From NCBI GenBank assembly GCA_029339505.1, contig JAQISU010000081.1:17157501-17221500 (forward strand): a stretch of 64,000 nucleotides of DNA, given 5' to 3'. A program made the translations under genes and the position numbers. The notes beneath the pieces are model-generated. The model worked only from the letters and a program-made list of their open reading frames with translations, made no database searches and had not been told where the DNA came from. The DNA comes from Unio delphinus. Lineage: Eukaryota > Mollusca > Bivalvia > Unionida > Unionidae. Positions 16,311-28,960 of the stretch are shown one piece after another. Each line of letters begins with the position of its first letter. Position 1 is the first letter of the stretch.

Positions 16311-17527
16311 CAACAGTTTGGACTCGGGGGATGCACAGTTGTGAACAAATTTGTTATGGTTTGTTATTTATATATAATTTGTATTGTTTATTGGCTTTCT
16401 CAATGATTATATGGTATGTATATTTATATTTGATAGCAGTCCTAGGTCCAAAATCAAGTTAATGATCTTACCTACCAAGTACTTGTATTTTATAAGTGTA
16501 ATACATATCAGAAACTTCTCAATGATTATGGAATAAATATTCAGATATGTGTTAAAATAGTAAACATATTGGTTTGTATCTGAGTCTAGGATATATGTTT
16601 TCCGCTTGGAAATTTCAAACTTTGCTTGAAAAAACGTTGCATGCTTTAAAACGGAGACTGCCATGCAGTCTATTTCTATTATTTTAGATCAATATTGATT
16701 ACTTGAAAAGTATTCATTCTTGCCTTAACATATGAAGCGCTATTAGTCTTGTTGTTGTGTTACGTTTTTAGTTGAATAATTTATTCAATTATTCACGGGA
16801 ATTCCAAAGTGATCAATAATATTCTTGGACTAAAATATTGTTTTGGAATTATAGTAAATTCAGACATGGACATTTTTGGTATTATATTATTGTGATACAT
16901 CAAAATGCTTTTAACACATAACCACGTTTCAACCCATGGCATATTAGCACGTTTGAGACTACATTCTACACACTCAATATTGGAACTTATTCGGAAAAAC
17001 ACTGGAATTCAATTGGAACCTCATACATTTGAGCTTGTGATAAAACGTTTAGGACTATTTTGGGATTTTATCGAAAATGCTGTAAGATTTTTCTTCACCT
17101 TTTAATTTTGTATTTGAAGTAAATAAAGTAATTGCAGAATTTTACAAAACTTGTTGGTTTTTGCTCTGTTATTTAGTATAAACTATAGAGTCGTAACAGG
17201 TATGATGAGATACTTTTTACCCAGTAGTAGAGTTAGGCATCATTTAACATGTCTTAGAATGAGTTCTAATGTTTATTTTACAATTTAATTCTGCTTTGTG
17301 TTGCACTATGTTACAAATAGTTTTCAAGCTAACGAATTTAGCCCGGGTGAAGTTAAATTTTGTTCGACAGATATTATTATTGTTTTTCTAAATGGACCTT
17401 TGCAAAACAACAAAACTATATTTAAAAACTCATAAGTAAATTAACATACTAAGTTAAACGATAACTTAAAGAACAAAACAGCGATTTTACTTTTTTTTTA
17501 CACACAGCTGTTTTGACCACGTTGATG
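16311..17527. other. Non-coding stretch, nothing recognised
   Basis: AT-rich, without supported features. Confidence 0.5.
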
Positions 17528-17965
17528 ATTTTTAAGGTAAGTCATCATGTGAAAGGCAAACATAAAACACTGAAATAAATAATGATTGAGCAGTATCTCT
17601 CTTTTTAAGGTAAGTCATCATGAGAAAGGCAAACATAAAACACTGAGATTAATAATGATTCAGTAGCATCTCTCTTTTTAAGGTAAGTCATCATGAGAAA
17701 GGCAAAAATAAAACAATGAGATTAATAATGATTGAGCAGTATCTCTCTTTTTAAGGTAAGTCATCATGAGAAAGGCAAACATAAAACACTGAGATTAATA
17801 ATGATTCAGTAGCATCTCTCTTTTTAAGGTAAGTCATCATGAGAAAGGCAAAAATAAAACAATGAGATTAATAATGATTGAGTAGTATCTCTCTTTTTAA
17901 GGTAAATCATCATGACAAAGGCATAATTAAAACACTTAAAAGTATCTCCTTTTTTAAGATACATT
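17528..17965. repeat. 73-bp tandem repeat, 6 copies
   Basis: Copies begin with TTTAAGGTAAGTCATCATG at 17531, 17604, 17677, 17750, 17823 and 17896, an exact 73-bp spacing. Alternate units share sub-variants (GATTGAGCAGTATC versus GATTCAGTAGCATC), suggesting expansion by a two-unit step. Confidence 0.95.
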
Positions 17966-20264
17966 CGTTGTCACTTAAACGGTTTTCTAAATGAATGCTA
18001 ATTTCAAACCTAAGAGAGACAGACAGACCTGGTACCTAATTTAACGATGCTGAAAGCCTGTAATAAATTAGACCAAAAACAAGATATTGATTTTGGCAAT
18101 GAGAGAAAATAATCATAGCTCTGTTGTTTAAAATGTTACGACGAAATGCTTTAAAGCATCGAGAGATTTATTAGTGCAACTAGATGTGATATTTTCAGTA
18201 GTTTCAAAACGATGTAACAGTTTGCAAGATACGGGATTTTGTAGTAGTTGCGTTATTTTACCCAGCTTGCCATATAATGTAAATATGATAGGGTTCGTGA
18301 CAGCTGTGTTTTTAATCAACCGTGAGGAGTAATTCAATACACCCGAACGAGATAGATTCATAATGACAGGAAACTATATATCATTCATTGTTAACCTGAA
18401 TGTAGTAAACTGCGTTATGTTTTATATTTTGGATCAAATCGTTGTTTTACAAATTATGTTTAGCGACTGTGTCAATCAGAAAGGGTCTTATGACCAACCC
18501 TCTTTAGACACGTAACGGTATTGGGTGTATTAAATAAGAACGTGCAATTGGAGATGAATAGAAATTTGTTTGTATATATTTTGGTAATATTTACCGAAAG
18601 GTGACAACATTATCCTCAATTTTTGTTGAATAAAACATAAATATTATATTAAGTTTTACGGACGAACATACCGCCTCATAAATGATAATATTGTTTTGTC
18701 GACTCCTGTGAATATATGAATCAAGCCAAACTCTGTGGCTGACCGTCCTTCTAACTACATGGTAGTCTCAGCTATAATGCGTCAGTGTTTAAGCATACAT
18801 CATGCTGATGTAGATCAATATTATGGATCATCATACCGAGTCTATATTAACATTAGTACTCTAGTAATAGTATCCATAGACATTCAATAAGATTAATCCG
18901 TTTCCTTCAGCTATTATAGAGGTAACAAATACAAATTGGAATAGTGCTCTCCATTTTGTAGCTGTTCAATTCTTATGGAAAACCTAGCCTGAGTAAATCT
19001 TTTACAGCCAGAATTGATCTAATCATTAATCAACGGCGTGGGTAACTGGTTCTTTACACGCCAAATACACTAGTAATAATGTCAATTTCACAGTTCTGAG
19101 AATATGGCATTTGGAAATAATTGAAAGTAGTCGGTAATAAATTTAGTATATGTATCTGTGGTTGGGGAGTAGATGATAAGGGTTAATAAATAAACGATAT
19201 CTTACATTAATATTTTCTTTAAATATTACCTGATTTGGTGGATTGCAACGTTTGTATATAAACAAAGACCTCCACCTATCTATTTGGTTTTGATGTCTAT
19301 GTGATCCTATCGTAGATTTGCATATAGAGGGTATTGTTTCACGACAATCTCGACAATTTATCTATATAATGTGTTGGTATGTTGCTCAAGATCTCAAAGC
19401 TACATCGTAATGACCGTAATCTGTATTTAAACGATTGCGTCCCTATAATGAATTACAGCAAAATGTTGGGGGAGGGGGGTTTGCCTGTTATTTGACTCTC
19501 TTATGCCATCCGTGGACCTAAAAAGTGCATTAGGCAGTATTTTCAAATTCTTCAGAACCTATGTTCTTTAATAACATAATCACGAAGTAGTACGTTGTTT
19601 TTAGTATTGTTGTCTGCATATAATTTTATATTACCATGTTTTTTGCATTGAAACAAGGTATGATGTCGGTTTCTAGTCATGATATGATATATTGAAAGTA
19701 CCGTATGTATACAACATAAAGCCAGCAAGAAACTATACTAATCTGCATGCACGTATCATTAGCCATATACGATGCACAAAATTATTATTGTTCTAGTTCA
19801 TACACCAACCTACACCATATTTTTCCGATGTAATAATTAATCCAGTCTAAGCATTAGGTAGTAAATCTATAAATATATGTAATTTGTGATTACCATGGCA
19901 ATATCATGGTAAGTATTGTCTCTTTCGACACTCAAGTAAACTGTGATATTATTTAATCTTCGATTTGCTTTTGTTACAAATCTTACAAATTATTAGATTT
20001 CTATATATGCTTTCAAATTTATCCAACTCAATTGCCATATAACAATATAATTATAGTAAGAGACCGTCTGTATCTCTCTAAAGATCAGTTTCGAATACTC
20101 CATATATAACTATTTGATCAAACACTATACTGCAGCAATAATTCTTTAAAACAGACGAAAAACTCTTCAGCTGTACACCAGCTGTAAGAATAAAATATGC
20201 CAAATGCTGCCAGAAAGTGTAAGACAAGTGCATAAAGGTTCCGTCGCTGTCATGTAATGAATAA
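17966..20264. other. Non-coding stretch, nothing recognised
   Basis: AT-rich. No domain-bearing open frame or repeat was recognised. Confidence 0.5.
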
Positions 20265-20790
20265 TGATACGCGTTTAGGCTCTCTTAAAAATTAATAAAG
20301 AAACCAAACATTGTGTAAAATTTAACAAATAATATATTTCCTTAGAAAAACAAAGGGAAAATGAAAAATAGAACTTAGGGTTTTAAGAATCCAATCTAAA
20401 ACTGATCCGACAATAATCCCAGAATTAAACATTAGAAGTCCTAGTAATCAATAAGTTCTGATACCGTTAAGTTCGAGTCTTTGCAAAACCCAAAATGGAT
20501 AGCGATGACGTATGCTGTAGCCTGTATAGCACCGAAGTGTCAACAGTTCTTTGGTGAATCACAGAAACAATCCGGTGTTTGAATTCCGAATAAAGTTTTA
20601 ATAAATGCCTTTTTCCAAGAATGCATTCCAAGCACAAGTATTTCCAGGGTAAAATTATCTCTTATGATTCAAATAATTAGAAGCCAAATTATAATAAGAC
20701 TCAAAAACTCAAAACACAACAGACGAAAACACTTGACGCCGAAGTGTTTTAGCCCAACAGAAAAATATCTCTCGGAACATCACTATTAGA
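20265..20790. mobile_element. Older relative of the 44.26-kb insert
   Basis: Landmarks occur in the same order as in the insert at 44257-45078: ACGCGTTTAGGCTC, GGTTTTAAGAATCCAATC, CGAGTCTTTGCAAAACCCAAAATGG and ACTCAAAAACTCAAAACACAAC. Ends are not defined. No coding capacity was seen. Confidence 0.45.
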
Positions 20791-20799
20791 TGTAATTAC

Positions 20800-23700
20800 T
20801 GCGCAATTTGAAGGAAAAAAACATGAATTACGAAATATAGGCTGTTTACATAATATGTCAACTATCCCTAGTATGAACTTGCGATAAACCAATCATTTAA
20901 CTCCAAGAAAAAAGTATTAAAAAGAAAGTAATTTACTGGTTTCAGTTATTTCTGAATCATGGTCGGGAATAATAGGATTTTATGAAACTGACCTTTCTTA
21001 AGACAACAAATGCCAACAAGATTATATTCCAACAGCATGTAATGGAATAATACAAAATTTAATCAGATATACATAACAATAACAGAACTAAAGACATATA
21101 TTTGAAAGGTAATGTTTCTTATTTGACTGAACACAGACCTGACACCACACCTATTTATAATAATATTTTTCCAAGAGAAACCTACATTATCTAATTCATA
21201 ACGATAGGAAATAGTTTTAGCACACACGCTAATTAAAGTTGTGGTTGCTGGTGGTGCTTGACCATTTGGTCTCGATGAAGTCAATACTGCCCTGGTTTTT
21301 GCGGCTGATGAGTCTGATACGAAAGTAATGTTAAAGTAATACCAGAATAGTTTTTAATATTATTAGGATCTCACTTCTTGGAAATGGAATGAGCGTATAA
21401 CTTTGTATCCATGAGCATGTGAGTCTTGTCAACAGCCATGAAAGACTTGTTGAGGCTAAGACACGAGCCACTTATCAATCCACCAAGCTTGGCATTTTTA
21501 TTGGTTTTAATGTAGAAATTGCTTCTTGAATTTCCACTTTATTCAAATCATCCAGTTGATTATTTGATCTATTATGGGATTTAAGAATATTTTCTATAAG
21601 CATTGAATTAACGAAATTATATGACAAAGACTATTAATGCGATAAACTTATTCAAAAATGTAACTTAAAGAAATTCATTGTAGAATCTAATATTTATTAT
21701 TATAGTAGAATAATATTCATGTTTTTGCGTCCAAACTGAGAAGGATTTTCTTCACCCAATCAAAGTTTGCCATTTTCCTTTTGGATCAGCTGTTTTCTGA
21801 ATGTCCGTCTAGCCTTCAAATATATGTATTCAGTTATTGTTACAATACTCAATAAACCAGTCTGGCCAATTTTGAATTTTCCGACGTCAAATACAATATC
21901 ATAGATTTGCTTAATTGAATATTCACAAACTCTTCAAATGATCCATTTCAGCAGCAGTCCTTTTATCAATGAATTGCCTAATATCAGCTGTAAACACTAT
22001 TCTGAATTTTTCTAATTTTTATAGCAAAAAGCCAAAATCGTACTGTACACATCTTTCAACTTTTTTTATATAAATTAATCCCAATCCAACATACAGTCTT
22101 AGAATGCTATTGTTGCTTTGAAAACACTCGTTTCTGCTCATCTTAATCTAGAATATTCATCATTCCTTGCCAATCATCTTTCACAGGTAAGACTAGATCA
22201 TAATCTTTAGTAAATTGTAAAACTTTATTATCATTTAAAGTTTAGAAAGTTCTTGGGAATTCTAAAAAAAAGTGCTGGGGAGAAGACTTGCACTTTCGAT
22301 CGCCTTGTTATTATCTCAGACAGAACGAGAGTGACCAAGATCAAGTATGAAGATGGTTATTTAAGCATACCTGAAACATCTTCTACTGATACTAATGGCA
22401 AAGTCAACTTATGTTTAAAATCCAAAAACATATTTTCGGACAGATTCTATAACCGATAACAAGAATTTATAATTTGGTTGGATACAGTCGGTAATTCATT
22501 TGTATGGAATATTCTCTTTGAATACCAAGCACGATTCCTGTAAAGCATTGGAAAGTTTAACCAGACATATGATGCTAGCTTTAAAAAAAAGTAGTGCATG
22601 AAGAGTCTACGTTTCACATCTTTTAGCCTAATATGCAGCGAGATAATTTACGTTTAAGCTCATTCCAATATATACAAGGTAAGAAAACGAGGAAACGTTT
22701 CCCGTGTCTTATTCCACAAGAGATATTAAGTTGATATGACAGTTTGCCTTTTATCCTGTCGGCATTGTCTATGTGGCAAACCACACAGCAAATATCTGCC
22801 ACACAATCCCAAGTCAAATAAATTTATCAGCTAACAATTGCGCCAAAAATGTCCGACAAACGCTTGGCATGTGTCTAAAATTGCAGCATATGCACTGCCG
22901 CTATAGTATAAATTATTAGACATGATTGCATGCAAACTAAAACCACCTGTGATGCAAGTTAATGTAGTTTTGGGCCTATGTTTGATTTAGGGTAAATACA
23001 TATTTTTATATTCGATGAAGTCATCTCTTCATTGTACACCTTTTCCTAATAACTTTTACAACAACTGAAGCAGAGTAAATGGACCGTAGGTACCAAAAGG
23101 TGATTCCTTTGGACAACCTTTACGGTCAACTCTCTTTCAACAACAGTCATTAATTCAGAATATTCCTTCAAGATGTGAACATCATCGAAAAAAAATTCTT
23201 TAAGTTGTAACATAATATTTATCACCATAGAAAACATAATTGTGCTGTATCATCCCGCATACTTATGCTTTGATTTCGTCAAAAACCTCATTGAAGATTT
23301 CAATCTGCTCCAGCTGATTTCTTGTTCAAACTAAGTTTATTTGCTTTGTTTTGTTTCCGAGAGTTGTGGGGGTGGGGAGGTTGTTAATCTTTCTCGTTCA
23401 TATCGTCCTTTGGGGGTATATTTTATTTGTTTTGCTTTTGTTTTGTCGTTTTTGTCCTTGTTTTGTTTCCATCCAAGCGTTTCTCGATTTCAACATGAAA
23501 TGTTTCATCATAGTTTTCATTTGAATTTCAAGAATTATTTTCCCTTAAGTAATCCGCATATACGCCTGAAACTGGTTTGTGGTCAGAGTACATTTAACGT
23601 TTCGACGTTTAGTTAAACTTCAAAAGCTTTCGTTCATTCGACATGCTACTATCCTTTCCAAATCGTGAAAAAGTTATTTAAATTATTCTTCGCTGGCCTT

Positions 23701-23870
23701 CAGATGACGATGTTATCCGTCCTGTAACTTTACATTTTGTTATTTCGCCAAGTCTTACATATCTCTAGGACACAACATCCAATTCGAACTGGAACTACCA
23801 TTTCTCAAGAATAAGAATCAGTATCAATATAACAACTAAGAAGCTAATCTGCGTATAAAGTCTAGACTTT
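20800..23870. other. Non-coding stretch, nothing recognised
   Basis: AT-rich. Short open frames without domain features. Confidence 0.5.
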
Positions 23871-23875
23871 ACCCC

Positions 23876-24118
23876 AACATGAGTACACATCTGTGTTGAG
23901 GCTATGCATAGCCTATGCGAACTAGGCTTTACCGCAATATGAGTACACAGGCATGGCCGCAATATGAGTAGACATATGTGTGGAGGCTATGCTTTGCAGG
24001 TGCGGATGGTGTTTGACCGCAACATGAGTAAACATCTGTGTGGAGGCTATGCATTGCAGGTGTTGACTAGGCTTGACCGCACCATGAATACACATCTGTG
24101 TGGAGGCTATGCACACAT
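23876..24118. repeat. Degenerate ~57-bp tandem repeat
   Basis: Four units with GACCGCAACATGAGTA and CATCTGTGTGGAGGCTATGC. The minus frame over it (MCIAST...) is a repeat shadow. Confidence 0.85.
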
Positions 24119-24182
24119 TTTAATATAAAATTATTACAAATTAAAATTATAGCACCTTCATGGTTTAAAATAAATACATATT

Positions 24183-24430
24183 GTCAAACATTTGTTGCTA
24201 TACTGTTTCTAGTATAAGCCCCACGTACATATTTGTCAAAAATTTGTTGCTATACTGGTTCTAGTGTAAGCCCCACGTACATATTGCCAAATACTTGTTA
24301 GAATACTGTTTCAAGTGTAAGCCCCACATGCATACTGAGTAAGCCTTGTTTCTATACTGTTTCTAGTTTAAGCCCCACATTCATACTGAGGAAGCCTTGA
24401 TGCTATACTGTTTCTAGTTTAAGCCGTAGA
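24183..24430. repeat. ~52-bp tandem repeat, 5 copies
   Basis: Units built on TTGTTGCTATACTGTTTCTAG and TAAGCCCCACGTACATA at about 52-bp spacing. Confidence 0.85.
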
Positions 24431-24648
24431 TCCATAATATCGGTGAATATGTAATGAACGGTCTACGGTGTTCAGCAGAAAATTTAAACTATTATAATAC
24501 ATTTTAAGCTACAAAAATAAGAACAGTTTACACCAGTAAATTGAAGTAAAACGGTTAATGTATAAATAAACTATTGATTAATTAATTAATTAATCAAAAT
24601 AAAGATGATGACTGGGCATAGTGATCTGTTGGAAAATTACTAAATATA

Positions 24649-24800
24649 ACACACACATACACACACACACATACGTACGTACGTACGTACATACATACAT
24701 ACATACATACATACATACATACATACATACATAGAACATACATACATACATACATACATACATACATACATACATACATACATACATACATACATACATA
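24649..24800. repeat. (CA)n, (GTAC)n and (CATA)n microsatellites
   Basis: Simple-sequence block; minus-strand MYVC open frames are shadows. Confidence 0.98.
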
Positions 24801-26096
24801 GTTTTTCTCGTAAACATAATCAGACTAATCTTTTGTATTCGTGCTTTATTCGAGAAATGCAACTTGCATCAGCTAAAACTCATGACTGTTTTAATGCAAA
24901 TCATGAGGTTTTTTTTTTAAAAAATTACAAAGTTTATAAGAATAATTATATTAGCAGTTTATACCGATAAAGCAAATTTCATCATAGGATCGAGTGAATA
25001 ATTGAAATCGATTGCCTGTATAATCTAGTTGCTTGCCGGTCCTTCAAAATTCAACCTTGGTGACAGGTTAGTGTCTTCTTATTCCTTTTTATCTTTTCAC
25101 TCTCCAGCATCATTTGGGTCATAAACCGTAATAGGGTTGTCTCCCACCTTTTCCAAATGTATGGTTGTATATAAGGAACTAATTCTCGTTCAGAAACAAA
25201 TAATAAATTGGCAGCGTAAATATTTATCAAGTATTTTGTTTCCTTCAAGTGTCTAGTCCAATATCTTCCCTCGTTAGGTAAGAAATCATCATATCAAAAT
25301 TCAGCAGATACTAAAAACAGCATCGGTTAATTGGCAGCCTGACAGCTAATACATTAACCCAAGTACAAGAAAATGGATGTATGTCCTTAACGTCTTTTTA
25401 GTACCCTTAACTGAGCTAACATAATCTTGACATAATAAATGTACGCAATGCTCTAAACTACAAATTATTGACTGGCTTACCTTGTCGGCCGGCAGGCGAT
25501 CAATTTTTCGGCTAAAAGAGTTGACATTTAATTATAAATTAGACCAATGAGTTTCACTTCATGTCTTAACTAGAATCTTTGCGAACTAACAATTCAACGT
25601 GTGAAAATCTTACGACACATGACTACTCATTATTAGTATAATTAATCATAAAATGTAAGACAAATAAATTCACACAATTGTGTCACGAAATTCTAAGCAA
25701 CAAAAAAATGTACGAAATTCATAGAATAAATGAATTATATAAAATTCAAGAAGAATTAATGTAACAAATTAAATTTCGAACCTATCAAAAATCTATATTT
25801 GAATTTAAAACAAAATAAATTCAAACAAATAAGTACAAACCCAAATCACGAACATCTCATGATGCTGAGACAAACATCTTGTGCTTTCCAAGATTCACTC
25901 GCTCCTACGTAGCAGACTATCTCCAGACCTTAAGGTTTCTTTTCCCTTAAACTTCCAGACACCTGTCCCTTGGATAATTTTAGCGAGAAAATATGCTCGT
26001 TATTTTTCCTCTGGGCTTAATATTATACTATGCAACAGTACGTAAACTGGCTAATTTTTCGATGAATGATAATTAAAACGTTGAATTTAGTCTGGG
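24801..26096. other. Non-coding stretch, nothing recognised
   Basis: AT-rich, no supported feature. Confidence 0.5.
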
Positions 26097-26145
26097 AACA
26101 CACACACACACACACACATACACACACACACACACACAAACATAT

Positions 26146-26177
<32 letters not shown>

Positions 26178-26178
26178 T
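26097..26178. repeat. (CA)n microsatellite
   Basis: Interrupted CA dinucleotide array. Confidence 0.98.
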
Positions 26179-27284
26179 TAGTTAGCTTAGCCAGTCATGA
26201 TTAAATTTTTGTAACGGCTGTTATTAATACAAGACCATCTAAGTTAGAATAGGTCTTTCTATTCCACCCTTATTAAAAATCATTTCTGGGAAATTTCATT
26301 TTATGACACTTATTTCAAATTCCACAAAATTGTCTCTGCACCGTCTCAACTTTGTCATTTTTCTAGTACTAAAACCCAAAAAGTCACCTTAACCATCTGT
26401 CTGACAGTTATCACGGACTCTAATTAAAATCAATCACTCCCCAAAACCATAGCATGTTATCAATTAAATACGGTGCCTAGCCGATTTATCCTTTTTAAAT
26501 GTTACGTGTCACACTCACCGCGGCGAAATGTGCTGAATGACATCTACAAGAATATGTGCTATTTAACTGAATCTAGTAATTTTTTAGTCTTAAAGACAAA
26601 GAACTGCAGAAGCCGTCAACAATAATTTTTAATGATTTAGAGTAATATCGAAAACTTTAAGAATCCGAAACAAATCAACTATGAAAAGTCATTACATCTT
26701 TGTCTTTCGTAGCTGTGCGAAATCCTCATACATTTCGGCGGGGATGTATGTACATGTTATAACTAAGATATTTTGACTGATCAAAAAGTTGAGGTGTTAA
26801 CTGAACTTAGTCTAGTATATTCATCCAATCATTTTAAAGTCTTTTATATGCAAAAGTTTAAGGGAACCTTTAGATGCCAAATTTTGACCAATGACCAGTG
26901 ACCTTGACCTTCTGTTATTTTGATCAATTTCGTTTAGGCTTCGAAATAAAGGCACTGAAAACTCATCAAGCATACAATCGTCTGTTAAACCGCTGTATGC
27001 ATGCATCGAAAACCAGACATCTCATAGGAGTGCTGTGTTTTCGACCTCAACTGCATTTCTATAAACAGTTGCTACAATGAATAAAACATGGTTTCTGATC
27101 GTATGTACACAGATACAAGATATTATTTACGTTTACAAATGTTGTTTGCACATAAAATTGCACATAAAATTGATTTTGCAGTCCTCGTTCCAAAAGCGTT
27201 CATGTGATTATTATTATTAATCCGTTTTAACTATACTTTACAAACTATCCTAAAAGAATAGATTCATGCTACAAAAAATTTAAC
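26179..27284. other. Non-coding stretch, nothing recognised
   Basis: AT-rich, no supported feature. Confidence 0.5.
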
Positions 27285-27915
27285 TTGTAGTATTTAAGTC
27301 AGATTTAGTCCACAAAATCATTTATTTTGTCGTACTGAGTCACATTTAGTCTACCAATCATTTATTTTGTCGTACTTAGATTTAGCCTACCAATCATTTA
27401 TTTTGTCGTATTTAAGTCAAATCTAATCGACAAAATAATTTAATATGTCGTATTGTAACATGTCGTATTTAACTACCGTCAAGTCTCCAAACTCATTTAA
27501 CTAACCCTGAGTTTAGTCGCATCTAGGTTTCAATATTATTTAACTTGCTGTATTTAAGTTGGATCGAGCCTCCAAGGCCATACAAATGCCGTAATGAATT
27601 AACATCTAGGCTCAAAACTCATTTAACATGCCGTATTTAAAATATTCTAGTCTTTTAATGTGCCGTATAGGCTCCAAAATAATGTAACATGCCGTATCTA
27701 CAAGTTGAATCTAGACTCCAAAATCATTTAATTAGCAGCATTTACGTCGAATCCAGACATGAAAATCATGTATGCTGCAATAGTTAGGTAGAATTTAGGC
27801 TAGGCGCCATAATCATTTAATATGCCGTAATCAATTCACATTTAAACTCCAAAATCATTTAAACTTAAGTATTTAAGTAATATCTCGGATCCAAATATCG
27901 TTTAAATTGTCGAAT
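27285..27915. repeat. Decayed ~45-50 bp tandem array
   Basis: More than ten diverged units built on AAAATCATTTAA, (T/G)CCGTATTTAAGTC and AATCTAGGCTCC. Early units carry CATTTATTTTGTCGTA. Confidence 0.8.
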
Positions 27916-27920
27916 TCACG

Positions 27921-28675
27921 TCAGTTTTATTTCATTCAAAGATAATTAAAAAAATAATAGTAATATAAAGGATTGATCAAAAATATTAGTGCTGTTTTAT
28001 TACGGAAGCAGTTCTCGCTATTGGTGTACAATTCAATTGATTTTTGTGTTGTTTTGTTTTGAGGGTTTGGGGCTTTTTCTATGTTTTATCTCCTGCTGTA
28101 CCGTTTAGTGACAACCCAGTAATTCCTTTTACAATCAGAGGCTATTCAGCTAACAGAAAAGAGACAACCAGGGTGATTTTAAATGACAAGCTTATTTTAA
28201 CAAGTGAATGAACTCTGTAAACCTCTTAGCTATGACGGATTAAATTACTTTAGAAAATCCATTCTTCCTTCACGGGTCTTAAATTAACGCACAGGTGGTA
28301 GCACACATTGTCGAAGCAAAATGTACTAATTTCGGAGACTTGGCTTCCAAAACCTGCCATATGCTCTCTTTTGCAAAATGGGTGAGTGTTACAGCTATGT
28401 TGTTTTAACTTCTAACGGCCAATTTGAATCAGGGGTTGCAAATCTGCGTCAGACGTCACGAAGGTAGGTGTGGGGGTGTTCGGCATTTTAATATTTTATT
28501 AGCATAGTGTAAAGCGCTCAAACTGCCTGGAATATTAGACCCAAACGTTGACCGCAGAATTGACGGATGTATACATATTTGTATTGATTCTTGATCATAT
28601 CAGATACGACCCTTTGTATCCAATCAGACTGCAGAAAATTCGGTCGATTCATAACGAACACAAACACATAGCAAT
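27921..28675. other. Non-coding stretch, nothing recognised
   Basis: AT-rich, no supported feature. Confidence 0.5.
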
Positions 28676-28842
<167 letters not shown>

Positions 28843-28843
<1 letters not shown>

Positions 28844-28960
28844 AGGAAAGAGAACCATGGAGAACCGTCTTTATTTCCCCCTACATAATTTTCATTTACA
28901 GTGTCAGTTATACATACACGTTGTGACCATCTCATTATTCTCAATGTTCCTTGACGTGTA
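28843..28960. repeat. Dispersed repeat, copy 1
   Basis: Closely similar to 32097-32205 over about 105 bp. Both share CCCCCTACATAATTTTCATT and TGTGACCATCTCATTAT. Confidence 0.8.

Noticed and set aside
17528..17965. CRISPR-like array
   Set aside because: The whole 73-bp unit repeats without unique spacers, and this is an animal genome.
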